Origin: Candidatus Aalborgiella aggregata
GTDB lineage: Bacteria > Pseudomonadota > Gammaproteobacteria > Burkholderiales > Burkholderiaceae_C
Reading direction: 5' to 3'
Assembly (NCBI GenBank): GCA_016705065.1
Contig: JADIYY010000001.1
Coordinates: 124,001 to 188,000 of the forward strand
DNA: 64,000 nucleotides
Under the pieces are notes generated by a model. It was not told the DNA's origin. It saw only the letters and a list, made by a program, of their open reading frames with translations, and made no database searches. The position numbers and the translations under genes are program-made. Shown one piece after another: positions 43,252 to 51,833 of this stretch (position 1 is the stretch's first letter; each line of letters begins with the position of its first letter).

Positions 43252-45813
43252 ATGTTACAAGCTTACCGTACCCATGTCGCTGAACGCGCTGCTTTGGGTA
43301 TTCCGCCCCTGCCTTTGTCTGCCAAACAAACAGCTGATTTGATTGAATTGCTCAAATCACCGCCAGTCGGAGAAGAGGCGACTTTGGTAGATCTCATTAC
43401 TCATCGCGTGCCCGCAGGTGTTGACGATGCCGCAAAAGTCAAAGCCAGCTATTTGGCTGCTGTAGCGCATGGCACAGAAAGTTGCAAACTCATCAGCCGT
43501 GCCCAAGCAACGACATTGTTGGGCACGATGCTTGGTGGTTACAACATCAGCCCATTGGTCGCATTGTTGGATGACAAAGATGTGGCATCTGAGGCTGCAG
43601 AAGGTTTGAAAAAAACCTTGCTGATGTTTGACCAATTTCACGACGTGAAAGAAAAAGCGGACAAAGGCAATGCCTTTGCCAAAGCGGTTTTGCAAAGCTG
43701 GGCCGATGCCGAATGGTTCACCAGCCGTCCTGAAGTACCAAAGTCCATCATGCTGACCATTTTCAAGGTGGCGGGTGAAATCAATACCGATGATTTGTCA
43801 CCAGCGCCTGATGCCTTCAGCCGCCCAGACATTCCAATGCATGCATTGGCCATGCACAAAAATGCGCGCCCTGGCATCACCCCTGAAGAAGACGGCAAGC
43901 GCGGCCCTGTGAAGTTCATCAACGACTTGAAATCCAAGGGCAACTTGGTGGCGTATGTGGGCGACGTGGTGGGCACAGGCTCATCGCGCAAATCTGCTAC
44001 CAACTCGGTGCTGTGGTTCACCGGTGAAGACATTCCGTTTGTGCCAAACAAACGTTTTGGTGGCGTGTGCTTGGGTGGCAAAATTGCCCCGATTTTCTAC
44101 AACACCATGGAAGATTCGGGCGCATTGCCGATTGAATTGGATGTGAGCAAAATGAACATGGGCGATGTGGTTGAGCTGCGTCCTTATGAAGGTAAAGCTT
44201 TGAAAGACGGACAAGTGATTGCCGAATTCAAAATCAAGAGCGATGTGTTGTTGGATGAAGTGCGCGCCGGCGGCCGCATTCCGCTCATCATTGGTCGTGG
44301 CCTGACCGCTAAAGCGCGTGAAGCGTTGAAGCTGCCAGTTTCAACTTTGTTCCGTTTGCCGCAAAACCCAGTCGACACTAAAAAAGGTTTCACATTGGCG
44401 CAAAAAATGGTGGGTCGCGCATGTGGCTTGCCAGAAGGCCAGGGCGTGCGTCCAGGCACTTATTGCGAACCCAAAATGACCAGTGTTGGTTCACAAGACA
44501 CTACCGGCCCGATGACCCGTGACGAGTTGAAAGACTTGGCTTGCCTAGGTTTCAGTGCCGATTTGGTGATGCAATCGTTCTGCCACACCGCTGCTTACCC
44601 CAAACCGGTGGATGTGAAAATGCACCACGAACTGCCAGACTTCATCAGCACACGCGGTGGTATCAGCTTACGTCCAGGAGACGGTGTGATTCACTCATGG
44701 TTGAACCGTTTGCTTTTGCCCGATACAGTGGGTACAGGCGGTGACAGCCACACACGTTTCCCCATCGGTATCAGCTTTCCTGCGGGTTCTGGCTTGGTGG
44801 CGTTTGGTGCAGCAACAGGTGTGATGCCTCTTGATATGCCAGAGTCAGTTTTGGTGCGTTTCAAAGGCAAAATGCAGCCCGGTATCACATTGCGTGATTT
44901 GGTAAATGCCATACCTTTGTATGCCATCAAAGCGGGTTTGTTGACTGTGGCCAAGCAAGGCAAAGTCAATATTTTCTCTGGCCGCATTCTAGAAATTGAA
45001 GGCTTGCCAGATTTGAAAGTCGAGCAAGCGTTTGAATTGTCAGATGCTTCAGCCGAACGCTCAGCAGGTGGTTGCACCGTGCATTTGAACAAAGAGCCCA
45101 TCATTGAATACCTCAATAGCAACATTGCATTGATGAAGAACATGATCGCCAATGGCTACGAAGACAAACGCACCTTGGCACGCCGCATTGCCGCGCAAGA
45201 AGCTTGGTTGGCCAATCCGCAATTGCTCAAAGGCGATGCCGATGCCGAATACGCTGCTGTGATTGAAATTGACTTGGCCGACATTCATGAGCCTATCGTC
45301 GCTTGCCCGAACGATCCGGATGATGTGAAAACATTGTCTGATGTCGCAGGTGCGAAGATTGATGAAGTGTTCATCGGCTCTTGCATGACCAACATTGGTC
45401 ACTTCCGCGCTGCATCCAAATTATTGGAAAACAAACGAGATATTCCTGTTAAGTTATGGATTGCGCCACCGACCAAAATGGATGCCCATCAATTGAGCGA
45501 CGAAGGTCATTACAACGTCTTGGGCAGTGCAGGTGCGCGCATGGAAATGCCAGGTTGCAGTTTGTGCATGGGCAACCAAGCGCAAGTGAAGGAGGGCGCA
45601 ACTGTATTCTCCACATCCACCCGCAATTTCCCTAATCGTTTAGGTAAAAACAGCAATGTGTATTTGGGATCAGCCGAATTGGCAGCTATCTGCTCCAAAC
45701 TAGGACGCATTCCAAGCAAAGAAGAATACATGGCCGACATGGGCGTGCTGACTGCTGCAAGTGGCAAGGTCTACCAGTATTTGAACTTTGACAAAATGCC
45801 CGACTTTGCATAA
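43252..45813 (+). CDS. acnB: Bifunctional aconitate hydratase B / 2-methylisocitrate dehydratase
   Basis: 853 residues, the AcnB length (865 in E. coli). The order is AcnB-specific: HEAT-like N-terminal domain (MLQAYRTHVAERAALGIPPLPLSAKQ), then the swivel domain (GDVVGTGSSRKSATNSVLWF), then the Fe-S domains with GTGGDSHTRFPIGISFPAGSGLVAFGAATG, FIGSCMTNIGHFRAA and MPGCSLCMGNQAQV holding the [4Fe-4S] ligands. It isomerises citrate to isocitrate. AGAGGAG precedes the ATG. It ends the mdh-lyase-acnB operon. Confidence 0.97.
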   Translation: MLQAYRTHVAERAALGIPPLPLSAKQTADLIELLKSPPVGEEATLVDLITHRVPAGVDDAAKVKASYLAAVAHGTESCKLISRAQATTLLGTMLGGYNISPLVALLDDKDVASEAAEGLKKTLLMFDQFHDVKEKADKGNAFAKAVLQSWADAEWFTSRPEVPKSIMLTIFKVAGEINTDDLSPAPDAFSRPDIPMHALAMHKNARPGITPEEDGKRGPVKFINDLKSKGNLVAYVGDVVGTGSSRKSATNSVLWFTGEDIPFVPNKRFGGVCLGGKIAPIFYNTMEDSGALPIELDVSKMNMGDVVELRPYEGKALKDGQVIAEFKIKSDVLLDEVRAGGRIPLIIGRGLTAKAREALKLPVSTLFRLPQNPVDTKKGFTLAQKMVGRACGLPEGQGVRPGTYCEPKMTSVGSQDTTGPMTRDELKDLACLGFSADLVMQSFCHTAAYPKPVDVKMHHELPDFISTRGGISLRPGDGVIHSWLNRLLLPDTVGTGGDSHTRFPIGISFPAGSGLVAFGAATGVMPLDMPESVLVRFKGKMQPGITLRDLVNAIPLYAIKAGLLTVAKQGKVNIFSGRILEIEGLPDLKVEQAFELSDASAERSAGGCTVHLNKEPIIEYLNSNIALMKNMIANGYEDKRTLARRIAAQEAWLANPQLLKGDADAEYAAVIEIDLADIHEPIVACPNDPDDVKTLSDVAGAKIDEVFIGSCMTNIGHFRAASKLLENKRDIPVKLWIAPPTKMDAHQLSDEGHYNVLGSAGARMEMPGCSLCMGNQAQVKEGATVFSTSTRNFPNRLGKNSNVYLGSAELAAICSKLGRIPSKEEYMADMGVLTAASGKVYQYLNFDKMPDFA

Positions 45814-46717
45814 CAAAAATAAGCCCACCATCAGTGTGGTGATGGCGACCTTCAATCGAAGCAATTTATTGCAATTTTCGATTGGGTCGCTGCTTAAAAA
45901 TAGCTTTCAGGATTGGGAACTGATCGTAGTAGGTGATTGCTGCACTGACGACACAGAACAAGTTGTCGCAGCTTTCAATGATTCGCGCATTCAATTCATT
46001 AATTTGGATAAGAATGTAGGTGAGCAGTCGGGCCCGAATAACATTGGCGTGTCATTAGCCAAAGGCAAATACATTGCATTTCTGAACCATGATGACATGT
46101 GGTGCAGTAACCATCTGCAAAGCAGCATGGAGCTGCTTGAAAAGTCTGATGCTGATTTGGTTTTCAGTCAAGCTTTATGGGTGCCATATCAAGCGCCGAT
46201 GTCATTATCTGGCGCTACAGTAGGTCATATTCAAGCCTATCAACCATGGATGATTGCGCCAGCAACCCTTTGGCTTTTTAAAACAACTTTGACTGAGAAG
46301 GTTGGCACTTGGCGATTGTCGAGAGACATTCACAGCATTCCATCGCAAGATTGGTTATACCGTGCACATCAAACAGGTGCAAAGATTCTAGCCAATCCTG
46401 TTGTCACCGCTGTGATATTGAATTCTGCTACGCGTATAAATGCTTATTCAGAGCGGCAAATGTCAGAACATGAACAATGGTGCAAAATTGCCAGTGATAC
46501 TGCGGCACTTGGACAAGCTGTCTCTTCTGCGTACGGCGCACATCTGCAAAATATAATCACGATGAATGTTGGCTTGGCTATTCGACGTTTATTGGGTTTA
46601 ATGGGTCGAAAAATACTGTTTAAGCTGCAAATTTTCCCACCTGATTTAGCTTATTGGCTGCGTTATTCTAGAAAAGGATCAGTCATTAAAATGGCTAGAA
46701 AGCGACGTGGTTTGTAG
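45788..46717 (+). CDS. Family 2 glycosyltransferase
   Basis: About 309 residues. The GT-A fold is shown by TISVVMATFNRSNLLQFSIGSLLKNSFQDWELIVVGDCCTDDT and GVSLAKGKYIAFLNHDDMW, the latter carrying the metal-binding acidic motif (HDD). There is no ATG before residue 18, so initiation must use a TTG (45788 or 45806) inside the end of acnB, an overlap of 8-26 bases in another frame; the exact start is uncertain. It would add a sugar to a surface glycan; donor and acceptor are unknown. AT-rich compared with acnB. A sugar-epimerase-like gene follows. Confidence 0.82.
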   Translation: MTKCPTLHNKNKPTISVVMATFNRSNLLQFSIGSLLKNSFQDWELIVVGDCCTDDTEQVVAAFNDSRIQFINLDKNVGEQSGPNNIGVSLAKGKYIAFLNHDDMWCSNHLQSSMELLEKSDADLVFSQALWVPYQAPMSLSGATVGHIQAYQPWMIAPATLWLFKTTLTEKVGTWRLSRDIHSIPSQDWLYRAHQTGAKILANPVVTAVILNSATRINAYSERQMSEHEQWCKIASDTAALGQAVSSAYGAHLQNIITMNVGLAIRRLLGLMGRKILFKLQIFPPDLAYWLRYSRKGSVIKMARKRRGL

Positions 46718-46761
46718 TTTGTTTGGTTAATCTGCGTGGCTAATTCTTTTCGGAGTTCTAT

Positions 46762-47295
46762 ATGAATGAAAATAAAAATTGGCTATTGGCACAAGCACAA
46801 CAAGATGCTGCAAGCATGACTAAAAACTGGGTGCCCAGCCGAAATAAACAAATCGAAGGTGTTTCAATCATTGAAATCAAACCAGTCATGACCGACTATG
46901 GTCATTTGACTGAGGTAATGCGAAGCGAGTGGCTGACTTCCGCACCTGGTGTGGATCAGATATTCGTCTCTACCATGCATCCAGGCCACATTAGCGCATG
47001 GCATGCGCATGGCAAAACGACTGATAGGCTTTTTGCCGTCACTGGACAATTCAGAGTGGTGTTGTTTGATGCGCGGCAGGACTCGCCTACATATGGTTTG
47101 TTAACCGAATACAAAATTGGTGCACAAAGACCCATGCTGATTGTCATTCCCCCAAAAGTCTGGCATGGTGTGCAAAATTACGGCTCAGAAATCAGCGTTT
47201 TACTGAATGCGGTTGATTTGGCCTACCAGTATGACGACCCCGACCATTGGCGAATGCCACTCGATTCAAAAGAGATTCCATACACTTTCAAGTGA
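46762..47295 (+). CDS. dTDP-4-dehydrorhamnose 3,5-epimerase family (RmlC-like cupin) protein
   Basis: 177 residues with an RmlC-like cupin core: GVSIIEIKPVMTDYGHLTEVMRSEW, STMHPGHISAWHAHGKTTDRLFAVTGQFRVVLFD, and MLIVIPPKVWHGVQNYGSE. The HAHGKTTD segment resembles the RmlC active-site His/Asp region. Possible role in nucleotide-sugar conversion for surface polysaccharide together with the glycosyltransferase upstream; no rmlA/B/D genes are present in the window, so a different sugar or a non-epimerase cupin function remains possible. TTCGGAG is upstream of the ATG. Confidence 0.75.
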   Translation: MNENKNWLLAQAQQDAASMTKNWVPSRNKQIEGVSIIEIKPVMTDYGHLTEVMRSEWLTSAPGVDQIFVSTMHPGHISAWHAHGKTTDRLFAVTGQFRVVLFDARQDSPTYGLLTEYKIGAQRPMLIVIPPKVWHGVQNYGSEISVLLNAVDLAYQYDDPDHWRMPLDSKEIPYTFK

Positions 47296-47370
47296 TGTGA
47301 CTTTTTAACTAACCCAAGCTCAAATCGTGGGCAGGCGTTTAGCTGACTTAGTTATAACTTAAATTAATCT

Positions 47371-47414
47371 GTACCCAGCATATTTATTGCCTACGATGCT
47401 ATTAAATATATAGT
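47371..47414 (-). repeat. Dispersed palindromic repeat copy 8
   Basis: Reverse-oriented copy: CAGCATATTTATTGCCTACG then TGCTATTAAATATATAG. Intergenic, in the 226-base AT-rich gap between the convergent epimerase-like and Fe-S oxidoreductase genes; nothing else was recognised in the gap. Confidence 0.8.
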
Positions 47415-47522
47415 AAATTAATCATTCAAACAACATGAATCAATTCAAATGATTGAGCGAATTATTGTTGAGGTACTTTCTAAATCCACCCGTCAGATTT
47501 GAATCAAATATATTTCAGTTTG

Positions 47523-48833
47523 TTAGTTCTGAATTAAATTATCGGCCACCATTTCTAGCAGGCTGTCAACATGCTTGTCCCAGTTGGCATTTTTAGCACC
47601 CATTTCTAGGGTAATGCGGCATTGTCCGCAACTGGTGACGAAGTGTTGCGTACCGGTAGCTTCAACTTGTGCTTGCTTCAAGGCAAATACTTTATAACGC
47701 AAGGGCGTTGCGCGCTGGTTGGATACAACGCCGCCACCTCCACCGCAGCAAAAACCGGTTGTGCCATGGTTTTCCAGTTCAACCAATTCCAAGCCCAGTG
47801 CTGAGATAACACGCCTTGCGGCAGCTTCCAGTCCACCGCGTCGCACAATTTGGCAAGGGTCGTGAAATGTAGCGGTATGCTTTGTTTTATTGACTTTGAT
47901 TTTCCCATTGGCAAGCATTTCGTCTAAAAATTCGGTCATGTGAATCACACGCACAGGCAACGCCTTGCCATACCATTTGGCTGCTTCCCATCGTGCTGCG
48001 CCGTAGGCGTGACCACATTCAGGGAGTAGCACGGTATGGGCGCCAATTTTGACGGCGGTGTCAATCAAGGCACGGGTGAGCTTTTCTTGTAGCGCAATAT
48101 CACCATTGTTAAAACCGATGTTAGAAGCATCAAACCCCTCTTGGTGCATGGTCCAGCGCACGCCGCTGGAGTTCAATATCTTCGCAGCATCGGCCATAGC
48201 TTTGGTGTGTTCGCCCAGTTCTGCGGGCGCTGCAGTCACCAAAATATCGGCGGATGCCAAATCGCAAGGAATTTCAACCCCGTGTTCTTTGGACACTTCG
48301 GCCAAGATGTCAGGCAAGTCTTCACCGGGTGTGGCGGTGCTGTTCCATTGCTGTGCGGTTCTGTCCATCAGTGCCATGCGCTCTGGTAGCAAACCAGCTT
48401 TGTACATGCCGTGGCGGGTATCGCGCACCAATTCAGCAATGTCGATGCCCATCGGGCATGCCACAGTACAACGTCCGCACATATTACAAGAGTCATACAC
48501 CAACTCTTGCCAACGTTCCAAGTCCTCAATGCTGGGTTCTTTGTACCACCCCATTTTTTTCAGCCACGGAGAGAAAGCGCTGGCTTCACGCTGGTAGGCG
48601 CGGCGCAAGGGCTCTAATTTCAGAATAGGTGTGTATTTGGCATCGCCAGTAGCCAAATGAAAATGACAGGCTTGTGCGCACAAACCACAATGCACACAGG
48701 CTTCTAAATGCACGGCGGTCGTCGTGCCAAAGTCCGTTAGAAAACTGCTTACTGCTGCTTTTAAACGATCTGTGTCACTGGTCGTGCCTTGTTTGTCAAA
48801 GCTGGGATGTAAAACTTCGGTCGCTGTGCTCAT
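47523..48833 (-). CDS. HdrD/DsrK-like (Fe-S) binding oxidoreductase
   Basis: 436 residues. Two [4Fe-4S] ferredoxin motifs are visible: CVHCGLCAQACHF near residue 46 and CNMCGRCTVACPM near 116. Two CCG-type modules follow (FHDPCQIVRRGG with TTGFCCGGGGG, and SCGQCRITLEMG), as in heterodisulfide reductase subunit D, DsrK and TmcB. It is cytoplasmic and expected to be held at the membrane by the NarI-like protein encoded upstream, whose stop overlaps its ATG by 4 bases. It may exchange electrons between the quinone pool and a cytoplasmic disulfide-type partner; the partner is unknown and no other dsr or hdr genes are nearby. Confidence 0.85.
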   Translation of the reverse strand: MSTATEVLHPSFDKQGTTSDTDRLKAAVSSFLTDFGTTTAVHLEACVHCGLCAQACHFHLATGDAKYTPILKLEPLRRAYQREASAFSPWLKKMGWYKEPSIEDLERWQELVYDSCNMCGRCTVACPMGIDIAELVRDTRHGMYKAGLLPERMALMDRTAQQWNSTATPGEDLPDILAEVSKEHGVEIPCDLASADILVTAAPAELGEHTKAMADAAKILNSSGVRWTMHQEGFDASNIGFNNGDIALQEKLTRALIDTAVKIGAHTVLLPECGHAYGAARWEAAKWYGKALPVRVIHMTEFLDEMLANGKIKVNKTKHTATFHDPCQIVRRGGLEAAARRVISALGLELVELENHGTTGFCCGGGGGVVSNQRATPLRYKVFALKQAQVEATGTQHFVTSCGQCRITLEMGAKNANWDKHVDSLLEMVADNLIQN

Positions 48834-49513
48834 AGTTCTACTCCTCGGTGGTTAAAGCGTATCCCCGTGCTGCCGCGAGAAAATGCAAACAAAATGGCAT
48901 GCATCAGTTTGCCAAATGGGAACCAAATCAACAATAACTCCAGAGACAACAAGTGAATGGCCAGTGGCGTGGGATAAATCACCTGCTCACGTGCGACGGT
49001 AATGGCAGATGATTCATTAATCACTGCCATGCCAGTGATCATAGGCAAAAAAGTCACCGTCCATGTGATCCAATCATTCGAATTCGAAATCCGCTGCAAT
49101 ACAGCATCGGTCAAGCGCCAGTAGAGTGCAAATAGCAAGGACAATATGGTCGCTGCCGCAGCAAAGTACATTACAACATCGGGCAGGGCTGGCCACGATA
49201 GCCAGGTGATTCGTTGGATAAAAGCGATGTGCGGCGCATAGCCTAAAAATACCACTGCTAGGCCAATGTGAAAGATGTAGCCGTTGTAAGTAGTCACCAG
49301 CGCTGCTTGTCCAAACTCTTGGCGCGGCCACATGCCTCGCACAATGGCTTTGCGTGCAGCGACAGCATTACTGGGCATGCCTTCTCGAGCAGGTGATAAA
49401 TCAGGCATACGCGGTCGGCGCCACAGATGCAACAAACGCCATCCTGTCCCAAGCACAAAGATGAACAACGACAGATACAGTGCAGGACCGCGGGCAAAGT
49501 CAAGTAAGGTCAT
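48830..49513 (-). CDS. NarI/HdrE/DsrM-like membrane cytochrome b subunit
   Basis: 227 residues with about five hydrophobic segments (LYLSLFIFVLGTGWRLLHLW, YIFHIGLAVVFLGYAPHI, VVMYFAAAATILSLLFALYW, WITWTVTFLPMITGMAVI and LAIHLLSLELLLIWFPFGKLMHAILFAFSR). His residues in FHIGLAVV and in HLLSLELL/LMHAILF are placed as heme b ligands in nitrate reductase gamma-like proteins. It overlaps the HdrD-like gene by 4 bases and probably links it to the quinone pool. Confidence 0.82.
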   Translation of the reverse strand: MTLLDFARGPALYLSLFIFVLGTGWRLLHLWRRPRMPDLSPAREGMPSNAVAARKAIVRGMWPRQEFGQAALVTTYNGYIFHIGLAVVFLGYAPHIAFIQRITWLSWPALPDVVMYFAAAATILSLLFALYWRLTDAVLQRISNSNDWITWTVTFLPMITGMAVINESSAITVAREQVIYPTPLAIHLLSLELLLIWFPFGKLMHAILFAFSRGSTGIRFNHRGVEL

Positions 49514-49661
49514 TTGTCTTCCTCTTTTTGTTTGAAAATACTAAACCACAGCCTGACTCTACGCCCGTTGCGAACAAAAAGCTTGATATATCGCAATTAA
49601 ATGTGTTCTTACAAGTGCTTTGCCTACAATCCACGCACCTCAACCGAAATTTTGCACAGTT

Positions 49662-50045
49662 ATGTCACAAATCACACAAACTATTCTTTACACCGATGTA
49701 GATGGATTCGCTAAATTTCGCGATGATACTTTGCACCTTTCCGAAGGCAAGCCAGATGCCAAGCTATCACCCTTGCAGGCCAGTGGTGGTTTCCAGTTCA
49801 GGCTAAGCCCAGTCGGATTCAAAAGCAGTTTTCATTGCACCACAACGCCTCAATGGTTGGTGGTTTTGAGTGGCGCTATGGAAATATTCTTGCAGGACGG
49901 CACGTCACGCATATTCAAAGCCGGAGACTCGTTTTATTCAAACGACACCTTGCCATTGGGCGCGGTCTTTGACCCCAAACACCACGGTCACGCCAGCCGG
50001 CAAGTGGGAGAAGCGCCTTTGCAGACCTTGTTTGTGCGGGTTTAA
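49662..50045 (+). CDS. Cupin domain protein
   Basis: 127 residues from the ATG at 49662; earlier in-frame codons fall in the gap after the divergent cytochrome gene. The small beta-barrel is suggested by SPVGFKSSFHCTTTPQWLVVLSGAMEIFLQDGTSRIFKAGDSFYSNDTLPLGAVFDPKHHGHASR, with the cupin-1 and cupin-2 pattern (WLVVLSG, HHGH). No DNA-binding domain or other domain is attached. The function is not known. Confidence 0.75.
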   Translation: MSQITQTILYTDVDGFAKFRDDTLHLSEGKPDAKLSPLQASGGFQFRLSPVGFKSSFHCTTTPQWLVVLSGAMEIFLQDGTSRIFKAGDSFYSNDTLPLGAVFDPKHHGHASRQVGEAPLQTLFVRV

Positions 50046-50127
50046 CCTATTAAAAAAGTGTGCAATTTTTCGTATATTGTGATAACGTTACTTTTGTGTA
50101 CTTCTTAAGTTAACGTTAAGGAAATAT

Positions 50128-50871
50128 ATGATCCACATTAAAAGAATCATCAAATCGACATTGGCTCTGGGTCTGGCTTTGTCTTTGTTGGCAGCTTGTA
50201 GCAGTTCTGACCCAACAAATGTTGCGGCAGATTTCAGTGCTCAAGGCATCAAAGGCAAGATCGAAGGTGAAATCGTGGTGATTGACTTGAGTGAGTTAGG
50301 CAACTGCGCCACCACCATCGAAAACATGACGATTGCTGCCGAAACGTTTGGAGCGTCTGTCAGTCCAGACCCGCGCGTGGCGCGTGATTACACAAATCCC
50401 GTCGAGTTCACCGTTACCGCACCTGATGGCACCAAAGCGGTGTTTAAAGTGAAAGTTAAAGGTGCGGGCTGCTTAAGTACGCCCACTCCCAAGCCAGTGG
50501 TTAAAAACACACCGCTTGAATTGGGTGACTTTACATGTCAGCCAGTAAGATTCAAGCCATTAACCCTAGCAGAAAGTGATGAAACCACGGTTTACTGTGA
50601 GATTTCTGCTGTTGACCCCGATGGAATTGATCATTATGACGTGCAGTTATATAACGGAACTGACGAAGATTTCTATTCAAGCTCTTTAAAATTTCATAAG
50701 CAGGATGGGGACAAAATACTTGTTGAATTAAGTTGTAGCAATACTTTTTACGATAATCCCATACTCCAAATCAATGTTGCAGGCAAACTACCCAACGGTA
50801 CATCAGAATCGGAGAGTTTAAGCACAATTACCATTTCTGCTGGGGATATTTGTCCTAATTTAATTGAATGA
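50128..50871 (+). CDS. Hypothetical lipoprotein, first of a tandem pair
   Basis: 247 residues. A lipoprotein signal (KSTLALGLALSLLAAC, lipobox LAAC) is followed by a domain of about 90 residues (SSDPTNVAADFSAQGIKGKI ... YTNPVEFTVTAPDGTKAVFKVKVKG) that resembles surface beta-sandwich repeats ending in a VTAPDGT-type strand. A linker with Pro/Thr (STPTPKPVVKNTP) leads to a C-terminal domain with paired cysteines (FTCQPVRF, VYCEISAVDPDGIDHYDV, VELSCSNTFYDNP, GDICPN). No family was recognised. The N-terminal domain is nearly identical to that of the next gene. AAGGAAA precedes the ATG. Confidence 0.75.
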   Translation: MIHIKRIIKSTLALGLALSLLAACSSSDPTNVAADFSAQGIKGKIEGEIVVIDLSELGNCATTIENMTIAAETFGASVSPDPRVARDYTNPVEFTVTAPDGTKAVFKVKVKGAGCLSTPTPKPVVKNTPLELGDFTCQPVRFKPLTLAESDETTVYCEISAVDPDGIDHYDVQLYNGTDEDFYSSSLKFHKQDGDKILVELSCSNTFYDNPILQINVAGKLPNGTSESESLSTITISAGDICPNLIE

Positions 50872-50929
50872 TTCGCTCATTTTCTACAGGTATTGAAGAC
50901 TAACCTTTAAAAGCGAAAAGGAAAACGCC

Positions 50930-51649
50930 ATGTTATTAACACCAAAATTAGCTAAATTTTCTGCGGGGCTTGGTATAGTTTTGTCGATACTCGCTGGCTG
51001 CAGCAGCTCTGACCCAACAAATGTTGCTGCTGACTTCAGTGCTCAAGGCATTAAAGGCAAAATTGAAGGTGAAATTGTGGTGATTGACTTGAGTGATTTA
51101 GGCAACTGCGCCACCACCATTGAAAACATGACGATTGCTGCCGAAACGTTTGGTGCATCGGTCAGCCCTGACCCGCGCGTGGCGCGTGACTACACCAATC
51201 CCGTCGAGTTCACCGTTACCGCACCCGATGGCACCAAAGCGGTGTTTAAAGTGAAAGTTAAGGGGGCTGATTGCATTAGCAAGCCGGTAGTATCGAACAC
51301 ACCATTGGTGTTGGGTTCATTGACTTGTACACCTGTAGAAGCTTTTGCTTTTAACATAGCTTTGCCTGTAGTCACCATGAATTGTGAAATTACCGCAAAT
51401 GATCCTGACGGCATTTCAAATTTTGAATTTACATTGGCAGGCAGTGTGCCTTACCCTGATTCAATTCAAAATCAAACCAATGAGGCTCCAAGATTTACGG
51501 TAGAGTTAACATGCTCTAACGAATTTTATGAGGATCCAACTCTTACGTTTAAAGTCAAAGGGAAAAAATCAGATGGATCAGCAGAGGCTGAACAAACAGC
51601 TAGCTTGGTTGTGAGTTATAAAGATATATGTTCAAAGCAGCTCGGATAA
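50930..51649 (+). CDS. Hypothetical lipoprotein, second of a tandem pair
   Basis: 239 residues. Signal peptide with lipobox LAGC. The segment from SSSDPTNVAADF to VKVKGA differs from that of the upstream gene by one conservative change (Glu to Asp) while the DNA has many third-position differences. The C-terminal domain is recognisably related (LTCTPVEAFAF, MNCEITANDPDGISNFEF, VELTCSNEFYEDP, KDIC) but much diverged. AAAAGGAAAA precedes the ATG. A strong terminator closes the pair. Envelope location is expected; the role is unknown. Confidence 0.75.
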   Translation: MLLTPKLAKFSAGLGIVLSILAGCSSSDPTNVAADFSAQGIKGKIEGEIVVIDLSDLGNCATTIENMTIAAETFGASVSPDPRVARDYTNPVEFTVTAPDGTKAVFKVKVKGADCISKPVVSNTPLVLGSLTCTPVEAFAFNIALPVVTMNCEITANDPDGISNFEFTLAGSVPYPDSIQNQTNEAPRFTVELTCSNEFYEDPTLTFKVKGKKSDGSAEAEQTASLVVSYKDICSKQLG

Positions 51650-51680
51650 ATATACTTAATCAAGTACAAACCTGAATGAA

Positions 51681-51709
51681 AAGAGCGCCTTGGCGCTCTT
51701 TTTTTTTTG
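51681..51709 (+). terminator. Intrinsic terminator after the lipoprotein pair
   Basis: AAGAGCGCC and GGCGCTCTT pair over 9 bases around a TT loop and are followed by a run of more than nine T residues, a canonical intrinsic terminator 31 bases after the stop of the second lipoprotein gene. Confidence 0.92.
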
Positions 51710-51833
51710 TCTTGCAGTCGCTGAGGCTGCATTTCGATAACTGCGATAATAGGGGGCTGGCGTAGCGATATTCTGTTGAATCATTCGCTTGAACGCTTTT
51801 CATTCCCCAGAAATTTCGGATATTCAAAACAAA

